Assembly: GCA_949126835.1 (NCBI GenBank)
Contig: OX421507.1
Span: forward strand, 14,794,202 to 14,858,201
Source: Anisus vortex
Taxonomy: Eukaryota; Mollusca; Gastropoda; Planorbidae
Length of the DNA: 64,000 nucleotides
Reading direction: 5' to 3'
Each line of letters opens with the position of its first letter. Position 1 is the first letter of the stretch. A program made the position numbers and the translations under genes. This document shows, in pieces, positions 48,732-62,200 of the stretch. The notes beneath the pieces were generated by a model that saw only the letters and a list, made by a program, of their open reading frames with translations, made no database searches and was not told the DNA's origin.

Positions 48732-51700
48732 ATGGAGTACATCACATCTTTTCTGCCTGATAAACTGAAGAATATTCCTATTCACATGGTAAATATTCAG
48801 GCTAACTAAAGTCACAATGTGTTAAAATCTAGGCCTAATGAAATCTCAACCAGCCGGCTAACGGCCACTAACACCACACTAACGGCAACGGCTAAGCTTT
48901 GCTAACTAAAGTGAAAGTGCTCAAGTATTGTAAAATGTAGTATTAAAATTTTATTAAAGTAAAACTGGCTATAGGGCCTACTTTATATCATTATATCTAA
49001 GTCTGCTTAGGTCTTATCTTATACATTACAGACGCTCCTTCTATAAAGAAGATTATTGCAATATTGCGTCCTACGCTCATCTGAATAATCTTATTCTTAT
49101 TCTTATCATCTGTCTGTGGTCGGGGTCCAGTCTAGTCTTAAATTTTTATTAATGTTTTAAATTATGTTAAGTTACTGGTTTTCCTGGTTTGTTCAGGCAA
49201 CCCATTCCATAATCTCATAATATTGTAAGGCATTTTATGATTGTTAATCATATATTATATATTTATATTATATAGCATATTCTTTTTATAGGCCTACATA
49301 ATTATAAAAGCTAAGCTCTTTACTCTGAGTCCTGAGTTAAGTCTAAGTCGACTAAGTTTAGCCTAGTCAAGCATAGTCAAGTAACAAATAATCAATGTGC
49401 ATCGCAATTGCTGTCTGCTCAGTTGTCTTTGTTTACTCCTCGAATGAGACTAGTGTAGTGGTGAGAGTGATTGAAATATGGCAGATAGGCCTACTATTCT
49501 GAGATACCCAGATGCCGAGGTGCTTAGCTGAAGTTAGCTTTTTAGACTTAACTTTTAAGCTTTTAAAGCCTATTTAAAACTCAAACTTGTCAATAGATAA
49601 GTAGGAGTGTTCATTACTAATATTAAAGAACCTAACTAGTTTAGTAGCCTATTTTATAAAATATTTAAACAAACTATAGTGTCTTTAGAATAGGGTTATT
49701 TATTTATTGGCTCTGCATTTGCAAGGCCTTTATATTATGGAAATCTTTTAGTAGAATGTATACAATTTAAAAAATAGACACTGTGTCATAATTTGCAGTG
49801 CTCGCACATCTGCATGTAATGTTAAACTGTAATTCTAATTATAATTAATTGACAATTGGATTATCGGTTTTGAAAGAGATTATCTGCTTTGTCAAAATTC
49901 AAATGGTAATCTTTTTTTTATTCAATGCTTTGAAAATACAGACTAGGCTTAAAATGTTGCTTATTTTTATTTAACATCCATCATCTTTGATGTATAAACA
50001 GCATTACTATGATTTTTCCATTTGGCCAGGTGTTGTTTTCTTCAATCTACATGAATAAATAAATTTGATAATTTGTTTAAAGTAGTATTTCTAAAAACTA
50101 CATTGGTTCTGAAAAAAAAAACAATATTAAAAAGAGACATGACAAAAATTACAACATGCAGGTTTAACAAACAAAATATTGTTTCACTTTTTAAAAAAGT
50201 TAACATTTCTGGCTAGTTGCATTTGATGGGGTGTACAATTCATGCATGAGACTCACATAAACTATCTTCATATTTACAGTAAACTAAAAGTGTTTAATCC
50301 TAATCCAAATGGGTCACTTTTATAATATTAGTTTTAGTGACTTGTTTGAAATAAATATAAAAAAATCATGCCTAAAAATTAATTTAAAAAGTACTGTGAT
50401 AACTAAAAAAAAAGTGTATGTGTAGTGTATTACAATGGAAATGTTTTTTTTTTATATATACAAATATATATTGTTTGTTTAAAAAAAATTAAAACTAAAA
50501 ACAAACTCGCGCAACAAAACATGTCATGTGACCCAACTGAACTTTAGTTGTTATCTATCTGAACCCTAACTTATAAAACTCAGTTCAAGTCTCATTTCTG
50601 ATCAATATATATAAAACTTGAATAAAAGGCATAAAGACACCCTGGCTTAAGCCTAAGGCACAAGTCCAAATTATAGTTTTTTAGTCCTGACTTTTTTACT
50701 TGTGATTTATTAATATTATTGTGAAAATCTTTGCTAAAAGGATGAAAATTTAGGCTAATTACTCAAATAGTAGGAGAACATACTATTTCATAATATATAA
50801 CATTAATATTAACTAACATAAAGTTTTCTTTTCATAGGATTTTGATGGTCAAAGAAGAGCAGAACGCTATTTTCAAGTTATCATTCTTCTATTTGCAGTA
50901 AGTAGTTTGCAGCCAAATAACTTTATGTTCAATTTTTCTTTACTTTGTATAGATTAATATTTACTGGTTGAAAGAGTTAATTGTGTACTAGTACAAGTAC
51001 CTAAAAAGAAGGTTCACTCTTAATATTTTTTTCTCAGTAAAATTTCACTTCTAATATGTAAAAGTCAGTTTAGATTGAGATTGTTTGAATTGTTTTTAAA
51101 AAGATTGTACAGCTAATTTTTTATGGTGGCAATAATCAATTTTTTTCCATAAAAAAACAACTATAATTAGGTTTTAAATGGAAAACCATCTGCAACATTG
51201 GCATTGGCCAAATCTTTTTCTTCATTAAAAAACCTGTTTGCAACATCCTCTAATGTTAAGACTTGTCCTAAGTTTGCCTTCACTTTGTTTCTTTTTTGTT
51301 CAGCATTGGTAATTGCATCCAAGTTGTTGGGTGAACACCTCTGGGAAATTGTTTTAAAAAGTTCTTGCTGCAGTACTTTAAATATAGAGGATGTGTCAGT
51401 GTCTTTGAAACACCAGTCTGAACTTGAAGCATATTATAAGTCTGTATACTTTTAACTCCTTGATTGAAGCTGCAACCACTGGCTGTTGGCTGGCTTCTAC
51501 TGGCTTTACAGAAAAAACAATCCAGTCTTCACGAGGGAAGTTATCATTGAAAGGATTAGGTCATCCTGTTTCTTGAATGAAACATTGAAATTATTCATTT
51601 CAAGTTAAGTGATCCTGTGGAAATACACAATTTGCTTTGGAGTTTGAACTACCCATATAGTTTTATATGGGATTTTCTTTTCCTTTGAAACTTTGTAAAC

Positions 51701-53172
51701 TGAACTTCCTTGATGAATGAGAAGTCTTGCATTTTCCAAGTCCTCCTTTGTGTGTTTGGTTTGTGTTTTGCTGATGTAATTTCTCATCATTTTAAATTAG
51801 ATTTAGCCACATTGAAAAAAATCAAATAATAAATTAATTAAATTTAATAAGCTGATGTCCATTCAGCTATGAATTTATATAATTTAACATAATAACCAAT
51901 GCTTCTAGATATCTCTGTGACAGTTATTGTATGGCTGCCCTTCACTATTGACATTAGCCTACCTGAGTACTCATTATACCCATTTTCCCCCATTTTGTTT
52001 TATCAACTCCTGTTTCAGATTGTGTAGTTTATCACATTCCTGTTATTACCAGTTAAATAGAACAATTTCTCTTGATTATAATAATATAAAAAATTAATTT
52101 GTGACTGTATGTAAAATACATATTATTTTACAAGAAAGTTTTATCTTTGGGTGAAGGCTTGTGAAAGGCAAAATAAAAATAGTAGCGCTTACAGAAGAGA
52201 AGCAGTGAAGAATTGTAATTATCTATACACATAATATTTTTCTATTATAAAAACTCACAGCTTATTTCATTAAGTTAAGAGTGCTTTAAAAAAAAAAAAT
52301 TTAACTGCTCTACCCATTTTACACCCGGGTGACCCTATATAACTATTTAATACATAATTCAGACTTGATTAGTTTACTCCTCCAACTCAGTGAGACTAGT
52401 GACTAGTAGTAGTAGTAGTAGTGTGACCCTATATAACTTTTTAATACATAATTCAGACTTGATTAGTTTTGCCCAAGTCCTAACTGCTGATTGCTTATGG
52501 GGGAAATGCAAAAGTGGAGATTATCAAGAGAATAATCTTTGCATATGATGGCAAAACTCTAGAGTTTTAGAAACTACTCAGTTCAAAAAATTCAGTTTCG
52601 GTATTTGGTGGAAATGATGTATTCAATTAGGCCCCTAACTAAAATACTAATCAAATTTATTAGCCAGCATTGTTCAATTCATTTTGAAAAGGCCTTTGCT
52701 TTAAACAGTTTTTACAAAAATTCATGTATTCAATTTATGCAAACAAAACATTTTAAAATATTTAAACCTGGTTTTCAATTCTATTTAGGTTGTTGGCTTT
52801 ATATGGGGATACATCACACAGCAGTTCTCTCAAACATTATACATATTGTTTGCTGGAGTTTTTGTATCTGCAGTGGTAATATTTTTTTTATATTAAACTT
52901 TTAGATGAGCATGAATTTAAAGATTGAGAAATGTCACAAGTGTCTCTTTAATATACTTTATTTTATGGTGACATACATTTTTTTATTTAAATTGTAAGTA
53001 TTTTTCTTTTTATCAAATTTTGCAGTTGACACTAATTCCTTGGGGTATGTACAGGGGCAAACCACTTCAGTGGCAACCTGTGTATGATCCAGCTCAAAAG
53101 GGATCATCTCAACAAGCATCCAGCACAAACCTTACACAGCTTAAAACAAAAAAGAAAAAACTGAAGGATTAA
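48732..53172 (+). CDS. SPCS1: Signal peptidase complex subunit 1, complete, four exons
   Basis: Exons 48732-48788, 50838-50897, 52789-52875 and 53026-53172, all phase 0, encode 116 aa. Exon 1 gives MEYITSFLPDKLKNIPIHM. Exon 2 gives DFDGQRRAERYFQVIILLFA, the 'M-DYKGQ..AE..FQ.II' motif that defines SPCS1/Spc12. Exon 3 gives VVGFIWGYITQQFSQTLYIL, and exon 4 LTLIPWGMYRGKPLQWQPVY. Two transmembrane helices (about 32-49 and 54-74) form a hairpin. Both ends face the cytosol in the family, and the C-tail here is lysine-rich. The protein is a non-catalytic ER subunit that helps the complex distinguish signal peptides from transmembrane segments. Length fits the family (about 100-110 aa). The start is the only in-frame ATG before the motif. 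Confidence 0.94.
49012..49215 (-). mobile_element. 3'-end fragment of the 46.5-kb LINE family in SPCS1 intron 1
   Basis: It shares CTTATACATTACAGACGCTC, CTTCTATAAAGAAGATTATT, GCGTCCTACGCTCATC and TTGTTCAGGCAACCCATTCC with the LINE at 46535-46690. The two insertions are only about 2.4 kb apart in the same orientation. Confidence 0.8.
51150..51800 (-). mobile_element. pogo/Tigger-like transposon with internal deletion, SPCS1 intron 2
   Basis: On the minus strand the start reads MMRNYISKTQTKHTKEDLENA, followed by GSSVYKVSKEKKIPYKTIW, a pipsqueak-type helix-turn-helix (HTH_psq). Next comes a short NPFNDNFPREDW piece typical of the CENP-B-like region. About 51200-51420 then reads ELFKTISQRCSPNNL and GQVLTLEDVANRFFNEEK, like the transposase C-terminal tail. 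The DDE catalytic core is absent, so the copy is an internally deleted, non-autonomous derivative. Terminal repeats were not identified. Confidence 0.6.
52329..52470. repeat. Direct duplication of about 45 bp flanking an (AGT)n stretch
   Basis: GTGACCCTATATAACTWTTT and AATACATAATTCAGACTTGA TTAGTTT occur at 52329 and 52423, 94 bp apart. An (AGT)n microsatellite precedes the second copy. Located in SPCS1 intron 2. Confidence 0.75.
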
Positions 53173-53460
53173 AGGCCATCCAGATGATCTTTGTTAGCTT
53201 TTATCAAAATTATTGGCTCTGTTCTATTTTTAAAAATCACATTGAAAAACTCTTCACATTGACATTGATATATGTTTATTCATACTACATATAAAAATTC
53301 TTTTAAAGAGGTCTAATTACAAAGCTATACTTTCCAAGATATTTTTTTACTAGTCATTTGGTGGTTTAGTAGTATATCAAGGTAAATGTTTGAATATTTG
53401 ACATAAGAAAATTGGATATTTATAATAGTAAACATTAATAAAATTTGCTTTAATCAAAAG
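53173..53460 (+). terminator. SPCS1: SPCS1 3' UTR with poly(A) signal
   Basis: The stop codon is at 53170-53172. The first good AATAAA is at 53437-53442, in ACATTAATAAAATTTGC, which would give a 3' UTR of about 285 nt. Cleavage site not shown. Confidence 0.5.
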
Positions 53461-56291
53461 CTATTGCATTTAAATTTACCAAAATAGTTGTTTGATATTT
53501 TCATTTGTGGTTATGGGTCTTTTTGAATTAAAAAAACAATATTATTTTACATATTCTTAATAATGCTTATTAATATTATTATGTACCATTTTTTTGTTTC
53601 TGTTTAGTTGAAGGTTGTTTTTTTTTTTTTTATTTATTGTGTAAAATGGTCTTGTATACCGGTACATTTTATTTCCACTGAGCACTGCCATCCTATTGGC
53701 AAACACTTGAGGAAAGAGGGCTACTAGCGGCTGACTAACAATACATTTGTAAGTTATATGAAAAGAATAGTAAATAAGATATATTAACTACATTTAAATC
53801 TTTAATTTGCAAATTACAAAACAACGTTATAAGTATAATAAATACCATATGATCCATATGCATCTCACTTTGTGACAATACAAAAATTGTATTTCCCTAT
53901 TCTCATATTCATATGGAAAAAAAAATTATGGGGAGAAGTGTATGTATGAACAGAGTTATACATAAAATAATGGCACAAGAAATATTTATTTATTTTACTT
54001 GTTGTATGAATATCAAACATAAGGCTTAGCTATACTATTGTAAATACTATAAAAGTAAAACTCTGAGACCTTCAGTTTATGAGTCTCGCTTGAATAGTGG
54101 TATGTAGTGTGTTCTGAGTAAAGCAAAGTCTTAATAGTATCAACTATTTTTTTATATTGAACCAATTAAATTATCTGCTGAAAAGTATTTATTATGGGAA
54201 ACAAATTCAGAACGTAATTCGCTAGTTTGTAATTACAAAAGATTTCGCTTTTTTTAGTGTTTTAAGTTTATGCTAATGTATGTTAAATAATTTTTTTTTT
54301 ATCAAAAAAAAAATTAAAGTGTAAAAAAAAGCTTATTACCGGTATTAATTATTATTTGATAATGATTGTTGTTTTCTTTTGCAAAATGGCATGCTTATAT
54401 AAATGTGCTGCATTACATCTAAGAAGTCGTATATTAAAACTTGTATTATAATACAGAATATTGATCACAAGTCTCTTGAAGTAAACTGTAACATCAATTT
54501 AATGTATATCAACTGCTCACCCACAGATCTATATACAACTTTAAACCCCCCTCCCTTATTGGAAGGGTTTTGACCATACTCAATTTCTTAAATCCATATT
54601 ATTCTCCTATGATACACACATAACAAGAGCGAATATGTAAGGCTATCTGGGGGGGGGGGGGGGTCGTCCAGCACACTAAAAAGGATCATCACAACAATGA
54701 GCCAGCACAAACTTCAAGAAGATGATGTTTGCAAGTTTGCTTGGCGTTTAGTCCAAGAAACTACACCATTATCCTTGAGGGCACATGAATCAGGACCAAT
54801 CTGTAGGGATGTCATATGGGTCTTTATAAATAGGGGGGGGGGGCTATGTTGTTTATTTCTGGTGTTTTATTTATTAAAAAAAACAGACTTCATTAGTAAA
54901 TAAACTAAATGACAGCACCGGTAGCAGACGATTTATTTTGTACACGCAAAAAAAAAAATTATTAATTACGTAGTAGGGAACCGTTCATAAGGAGGTGGTG
55001 ACACAACAGGGATAAGAGGGGGTCAAACGTGCAGCGTGTAGGTCTATTGAACAAAGTAATGTCACCCCACACACACCTTCCACATAAAAAAAATTTAAAT
55101 GAAAGTTCCACTTAAACATGATGGTGGGAGTCAAATAGGGCAAGGTAGGCATATTAGGGAAGTGGCTTCATTGTAAGGTGGAGATAAAAACAATTTAGGG
55201 GGGGGGGAGCAATATATATAGCCTATATATATAATAAATATAGACCTGTATATTATTATAGCATAGCTCATGAGAAGTTCATCCTAATTGTATTTAAAAC
55301 TATTATTTTCCAATCAATAGAGAATAATTAATTAATATGAATTATTAAATATTTCAAGATATAAATCTAAATTTTCTTCTGAAAAAAATGTGTTAGTGTA
55401 GGCCTATAATAGGGCCTATAATTAGTTGACTTCTGTTATTATTATTAAGAATGTTTGAAATTAAAATATTAGTTCAAAACATATTTTTGTATGGAAAGTG
55501 CATAGATCTAGATCGATAGGGCCTATATAATTAATATAGGCTATAGGCCTATGTTACGTGCATAAAAGGTCTATATAAAGGCCTACATTATATTGATAAT
55601 AAAATCTTTATAATGCCGTCGCCTTTGAAATAGGCTTTTTTTTTTTCTATCGGACTGACACTATCTTCGAAAAGCTAATTCGCCAATTTTCCGTCATTCT
55701 ATATTCTATCAAGCAAGCTGAAACATTCTATTAAATTTTCAGCCCCCTCCCCCCACCACCATGACCTCCCAGAGATGCCTCATTCCTTTTCATTACATTT
55801 TAATTATTGCCTTTGTCTTTATACTTTAATTACCTTATTCTTATGGTGCGCATTTTATATAACTTTTAAAACTTGTATTACTTTAAATAAATCAATATTT
55901 TATATTTTATTTAGATATTAGTTTGCTTTGGTGTGTTATTCACGAGCACGGTGGAAATGATAGTTTAGGGGGATTCATTCAACATTTTTGGACAAAAAAA
56001 AAAACAAACGAAATCAAGCAAATAGCCCTATCTCTTTGAATGATTTAAATGTAAGGCAAGATTTTAGGGGTTAGCGGCACGGTTAGCCTATTCAATTTTC
56101 TTTCTGAGAGAAAAAAAAAACATCACAAGGGAGGTAGCCAAACATTATAATTTAATTAGAGAGATTCTAGAGTGAATTCCCCATTCGCCTCGTTCTGGTT
56201 GTTTAGTTCGTAAGGGAAAAAAAGTGTCGCCATTTTGTATAGTAAACTGTAATTGTGAGGATATATTTTTGGTTCCCGTGCTTCCTTCGGG
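53461..56291. other. SPCS1-DVL intergenic region
   Basis: Mostly AT-rich. Poly-G runs lie at about 54650-54662, 54832-54842 and 55199-55207. Between the first two is a short open frame (54697-54903, MSQHKLQEDDVCKFAWRLVQ) that I cannot assign. Its flank at 54666-54710 shares GGATCATC, CAACAA and CCAGCACAAAC with SPCS1 exon 4. AGGCCTAT-type motifs are dense at 55400-55590. The last 100 bp are the likely Dishevelled 5' UTR. No other exon is recognised. Confidence 0.4.
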
Positions 56292-59200
56292 ATGGGGGAA
56301 ACAAAAATTATTTACCACATAGACGATGAAGACACTCCTTATTTAATAAAACTTCCCATCCCTGCAGATAGGGTTACTTTAGGTGACTTTAAAAATGCTT
56401 TAAATAGGCCAAACTTCAAGTTCTTCTTCAAGTCTATGGATGATGATTTCGGGTAAGTTTTTATTAAGTTACTTTCATTATGAATTATGTCTAGTCTAGT
56501 CTAGGTCTAGATCTAGAATCTTTTTCACGCCCTTGCCCACGTTTTTATAAATATATTGAAAACAACTATAGTATGCTTTTAAAGAAAGAAATATAGTTAA
56601 ACAACTTAAAAATCTAAAGATAAAAAGGATCGCGAAAGTTAACTTTTGCCACTTTTGGTAAAAGTAAATATTGCAATGAGTATGAGTTACTATGAGTAGC
56701 AATGTCGGCTACGGCTTTATATATTAGTCATTGTTCTTTAACAATGGATGTAACCATAGGCATCGATGTTATTTGTGTAATGATTGTTATCTAGATCTAT
56801 GATTGTGTTTGACAAAGAAAACAATTCATGTGACCCAATTGAATTGCTAATTCACAGATCAAGAAATGAGCAATAATTTACCAATATTACTAATTAAATT
56901 ATCTAGATCTAGATCTAGTAGATAGATCTAGACTAGATCTAACCAATCCTAATAATAATAACCTAATTCAATGTGAAAATATTAAAATTTTCATTTGATG
57001 CTTGTTTGTTTGCCGTTAGGGTCTACATTTATGTAACATTGCCTTGACATTTCTTTCTTTCTTAAATTAAAAGTCTTAAAGAGCCTATCTATTAGCCTTA
57101 TTAAACCATAATATAGGCTATTAATTTGAATCAGTATTAAGAATTTAAAACTTAAGTCTTAAATTATATAAGAGGTTGATTAAAATGGAGGATGGCAGTC
57201 TTTGTATAACCGACTGACGGACTGTGTCATCATTTTGTGAAATAGGGGCCTATAGAATTTGAAAAGGCTGCTTAGAATCCTACCTTATTTGTAAATGGAA
57301 ACTGGCATACTTAGGGTGTTCGGTTGAATCCTGGTAAAGGCTGGGTTTTGTTCACTGAATCTGGAAGGTATCTCTGAGTCTACCCAGCTCTGATGGATGT
57401 CTGATTTTAGTTGGGGAAAAGTAAAGGTGTCTGGGCATTGTGCTGGCGACACAATCCCCTTGTACATCGTAGACATTGAAACCTGTAAATGTTGCGTCAC
57501 AAACCCTATAGACCAAATTGGTCTGATGGGGATACTTTACTTGTTTATAAATATTGAAGATAAAAATAAAACTCCCTTAAAACTAGCCACAAACAGTCTT
57601 AACCAAGCTTTTCAGTACACTGGTATCCACTGACATAACAAGATGATGCAAGAATATGGATATAGGTGTTACCTCATCTGTTATTGGACATATAAATATA
57701 AAAGAATTTACCATAGTCTCCAAACACTCGCCCCACATCAAAGCCTAACCAGCAGTCAAACCTAACAAATAAAATCAAACATAATGGCAAAAAAAAAATA
57801 CAAAAAAGAAAAACAATAATAAAAAACAGATATATTAAAAAAATAGCCCCCCTATCCACTGAACTATATGGTAGTAATAAAAACCAGTCACCCTATCCAC
57901 TTATCTATATGGTAGTAATAAAAACCAGTCACCCTATCCACTGAACTATATGGTAGTAATAAAAACCTGTCACCCTATCCACTGAACTATATGGTAGTAA
58001 TAAAAACCTGTCACCCTATCCACTGAACTATATGGTAGTAATAAAAACCAGTCACCCTATCCACTGAACTATATGGTAGTAATAAAAACCAGTCACCCTA
58101 TCCACTTATCTATATGGTAGTAATAAAAACCAGTCACCCTATCCACTTATCTATATGGTAGTAATAAAAACCAGTCACCCTATCCACTGAACTATATGGT
58201 AGTAATAAAAACCAGTCACCCTATCCACTGAACTATATGGTAGTAATAAAAACCAGTCACCCTATCCACAGAACTATATGGTAGTGCCCCCCACCCCCCT
58301 CCCATACAGATTTTTTTATTGGGAGGTTGGCAGATCTGCAATGTGCACTTTCTTAAACTTCAATTATCATAATTTTGTAGTAACTTAACATAATTAAAAC
58401 ACTAAGAGAAATTCAGGACTAGACTCAAACCACGGAGGTGCGTAGGACAGGGTGCAATAATCTTCTTTATAGAAGGAGCGCCTGTACTGTATAAGATAAA
58501 TCTACATAGATTTGACATGAAACTTGTGCATAGAATTTTGAACATTAAATGGTTCACTACTTCATCAAGTGGCTTGAGTTGTTTATTTCAAGGGCACCAG
58601 ACCCTAGACAAAGTACGGATCATAAAATTATTCTTGCAACAGTTGTGTTTTTTCTAGACTTGTCAATGAATTGTTTTTATCTAGACATGTCAATTGTAAA
58701 GATGTGCGTTTGTATTCTCTATACCCATCAATGTATTGTATTCTCTATACCCATCACAGACATGCCTACCGTTCCGATTTTTGATTAAAAAACACACTCT
58801 GTTACGCCGTTACGCTTTTGACTAGTTTTGTTACACCAAATTGGACAGTTTGGGTTTTTCGTGTGTTGAAATATAGTCCATGTCTAGGTTGATAAATGAA
58901 AGGCATAAATAAGGTCACAATGATATAATTATTATTAATTGGGTTTTCTGTTTTTTTTTTAAAGAAATATTCTAATCTTTTCTAACGTTTTTTTGCGGTA
59001 TTACACGTGTTTGGCAATGAATCTTATTTTCCTTTACTGTATTGCTAAGATTGTGAAAATGTCTAAAAGTCCTGGCTCAGAAAGTTTAAATCTGATTTGT
59101 TCAAACTGTAAAAAAACAGACAGTTTTATAGGAAGGAATATTCAGAGGAGTTTATTCAGCAAAGAAAAACAGGCAATTTAGGCCTAATGTTCTTTGTACT

Positions 59201-62200
59201 AAGCTCTTAGATCTAGTCTAGATCGATTGCGACCTGTCTGTAAAACGTAGGTCTACCTACATTTTAAATAGTGAAATAGTAAATAGATGGGTATGTTCCT
59301 CTTTTTTTTTTTTGTAAAAAAAAATTGTTACACAAAGGGTGTTCCGCTTTTTAGTTGAAAAATCCTCTTTTTTCATCAAGATTGTTCCTCTTTTTAGTCC
59401 TTAGGGGTAAGCATGTCTGCCATCAATGTATTGTCTTCTGTATACTGTCAATGCATTCATTTTCTATAAAACTTGTTTATGCGTGTGGTCTCCATACTAT
59501 ACTTAAGTTAAAAAGAGAGTGACTGAAATATATGCATTAGATTTATATAACATTATTTGTTCAGATTATCCTTTCTGGCTATTGTTTAAATTGTTTTATA
59601 TAATTATAATATTGCTGTATATTGTTATTTATGAAGGCTTTTTTATTTGAAAACAATATCAATAAAATAAGCTAAAGAAAAAAGTAAAACAACAGTGAAA
59701 TATAAAAATCAACAGGAATTGAATCAGTTGCATTAAAAAAAAATAGGCTTAAAATTCTTTATTTAAACAAAAATGTTTTTATTTATTTAAAAAAAATTTT
59801 GTTGCCACAATATTTTTAGTTATCGATTCTGTGGGCTGAAATGGAACATAGCAATGTAATATAAATTGTGCTCTCTGCAATGATTTTTTAAAATTATAAC
59901 ATAGCTTGTGTTGTTAATATTGCATTTTAAAGCCAAAAGAAGAAAGGAAATACTATTTTAAAAAACTTGTATAAAATGTCTGATTTATTTTTCGTAAAAC
60001 TAATTCTATTAACCTATTCTAAATTTCTTTTTATATTAAAGGGTGGTGAAAGAAGAAATTGTTGATGAAGATGCTCACTTACCATGCTTTAATGGAAGAG
60101 TTGTGTCCTGGGTAAGTAAATATTACAATAATAATAGTTAGTATAACTTGTTTGTTTCAATAAATGGACAAGTTTATAAAGCATAGTCACTACAAACATA
60201 AACTAATAAATGTTTTCTTAATTTTTGACATTTTCTAATTCTGTTGTTAACCAAATAATTTTTTCTCTACTCATATATATATATAATCAGATTTCTGAAT
60301 AAATATTTACAGTTAGTAGCTGCTGACAACAGTGCTTCAGACAGCCAATCTGTGACTGATTCTCAAACAGGAGATGTTGTTCAACTACCAGCAGAACGAG
60401 TTGGTGGAATCGGGGATAGTCGGCCACCATCTTTTCAGTAAGTAGCTTGTTGCTTTGTGTGTCCAATTTTAAATAAAACTTGTGGTTTTTGCACATTGCC
60501 CCTGGATCATGAGATCTTGATATGTTTTGTTCATACTGTGTTGTACAAGCAAAATGCAAAGAATTCTTTTTTAATAACTTTTTAGTGCATTTCTAGAATA
60601 AAATCAATGCTATTAAAAAGTATTTATTAATAAATCTATTTTATAATTGCTTTTTTGAAATGTAGGTACATGTGTTTATATTAAGTTAAGTTATAGATTT
60701 GATGGCTGTTCGTTGACTTTGTTGAGTTTTAATTACTTCTTAGGATTATATCATTAACATTTTCGTTAGCAGTGCCAATGCCTCAGTTGTCAGTCGAGAT
60801 GAGCCTTGTGACACTTGTACTGAATCAGAATCTGTTCACAGTGGTGCAAGACGAGGTAATATTGTTTTAAACACCATTGCCCTTTTTTTGTAATACAAGC
60901 TTTAGGGTTCAGACAAGCAAATTTAAGTATAAATTAATATTTTCCTGTATACGGTGTAGATCTAATGTAAAGTGATATTTTGTACTTTATTTTTATTTGA
61001 ATTTGTAAAAACATGAAATATTGACATTTGACTGATTAAGGTTGTTGTTATTTTTTTGTTATTAAATGTAACTTTTAGTTTATCTGTAAAGAATTGAGGC
61101 ATTGAATTTAAAAGGGTGTTCTCTACATTGGGACTAATGCTTCTAGTGAAGTTGTTTTTTAAATTCCTCTGAGATCAAAGAAAAGGCTGCTGTATGTTTT
61201 ATAGTTTACTCTTACCAACCAAAAGTGACAAGCTGTTTTTCTTCAATCCACCCTTTGTTAAGCAAGCCCTTGATATCTGCAACGCCTCTTTTCTTCCTAC
61301 CCATGACAATAGTAATTGAATACAAATGAAACTCTTGAACATTTTAATTATTCTTTTAGTAGGACCACCACCACATGTGGGAATGCCTGGTGTTGCATAT
61401 CGATTCAGGCAGTCGGTTGGGAACAATGGTACATTTTTATTTCACTTTTATATTATTCTGCTGATAATGTTGGACACTATTCTCAACCAATGAATTTCTG
61501 CAGAAAAGAAATGTTCTTCCCTTTTGCTATTTATGGAACATAATGCACATTTATTTAGTATAATATTTAAAAATTAAATTTAAAGGTCGGTATTTTGGAA
61601 AGAAAAATTAAAGATACAGTGTCCATTTAGTTACATTCATTACTTTGTTAAAATCTTATGTGATGGTCATGTGGAATGATAACATTTGAACTGCATATAT
61701 TTATTTATTCTAATTTTAATCCAGGGCCACGGATCAATGGTCACAGTCACCTGAAACATGACAGACATAGAGATCCACGGGGTCTTTATGAGACGTCAAC
61801 AATGCTTAGTAGTGATTTAGAGTCAACTAGTTTCATTGACTCTGAGGAAGATACAGCTAGCAGGTAAGTGTAAAAAAAAAGCATTTGATAATGGTATTTA
61901 AAGTTTATAAAACATTGGCTGTAAAGGTATTTACTAACCCATGTTTCAAATTATCCTTAGGTTTTCAACAGTTACTGATACAACGAGTAAGTCATCAATA
62001 TATGGTAGACATAGGCGAAGGCGGCGGCGCCATAGGCCTCCCCCTATAAGTCGTGTAAGTAATAAAAAAAACTGTTAAAGAATCTATTTTTTTAAACAAA
62101 TGCAAATTAGCAGCTAGATTAATTTTTATAATTTGATTTGTCAAGGCTTTTTCATTAAATGCTTGCCAGTGAAGTTTTAAGATGAAAAGTGGCTGTTTTT

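Noticed and set aside
51198..51455. Plus-strand 85-codon frame in SPCS1 intron 2
   Set aside because: Antisense shadow of the pogo/Tigger-like remnant.
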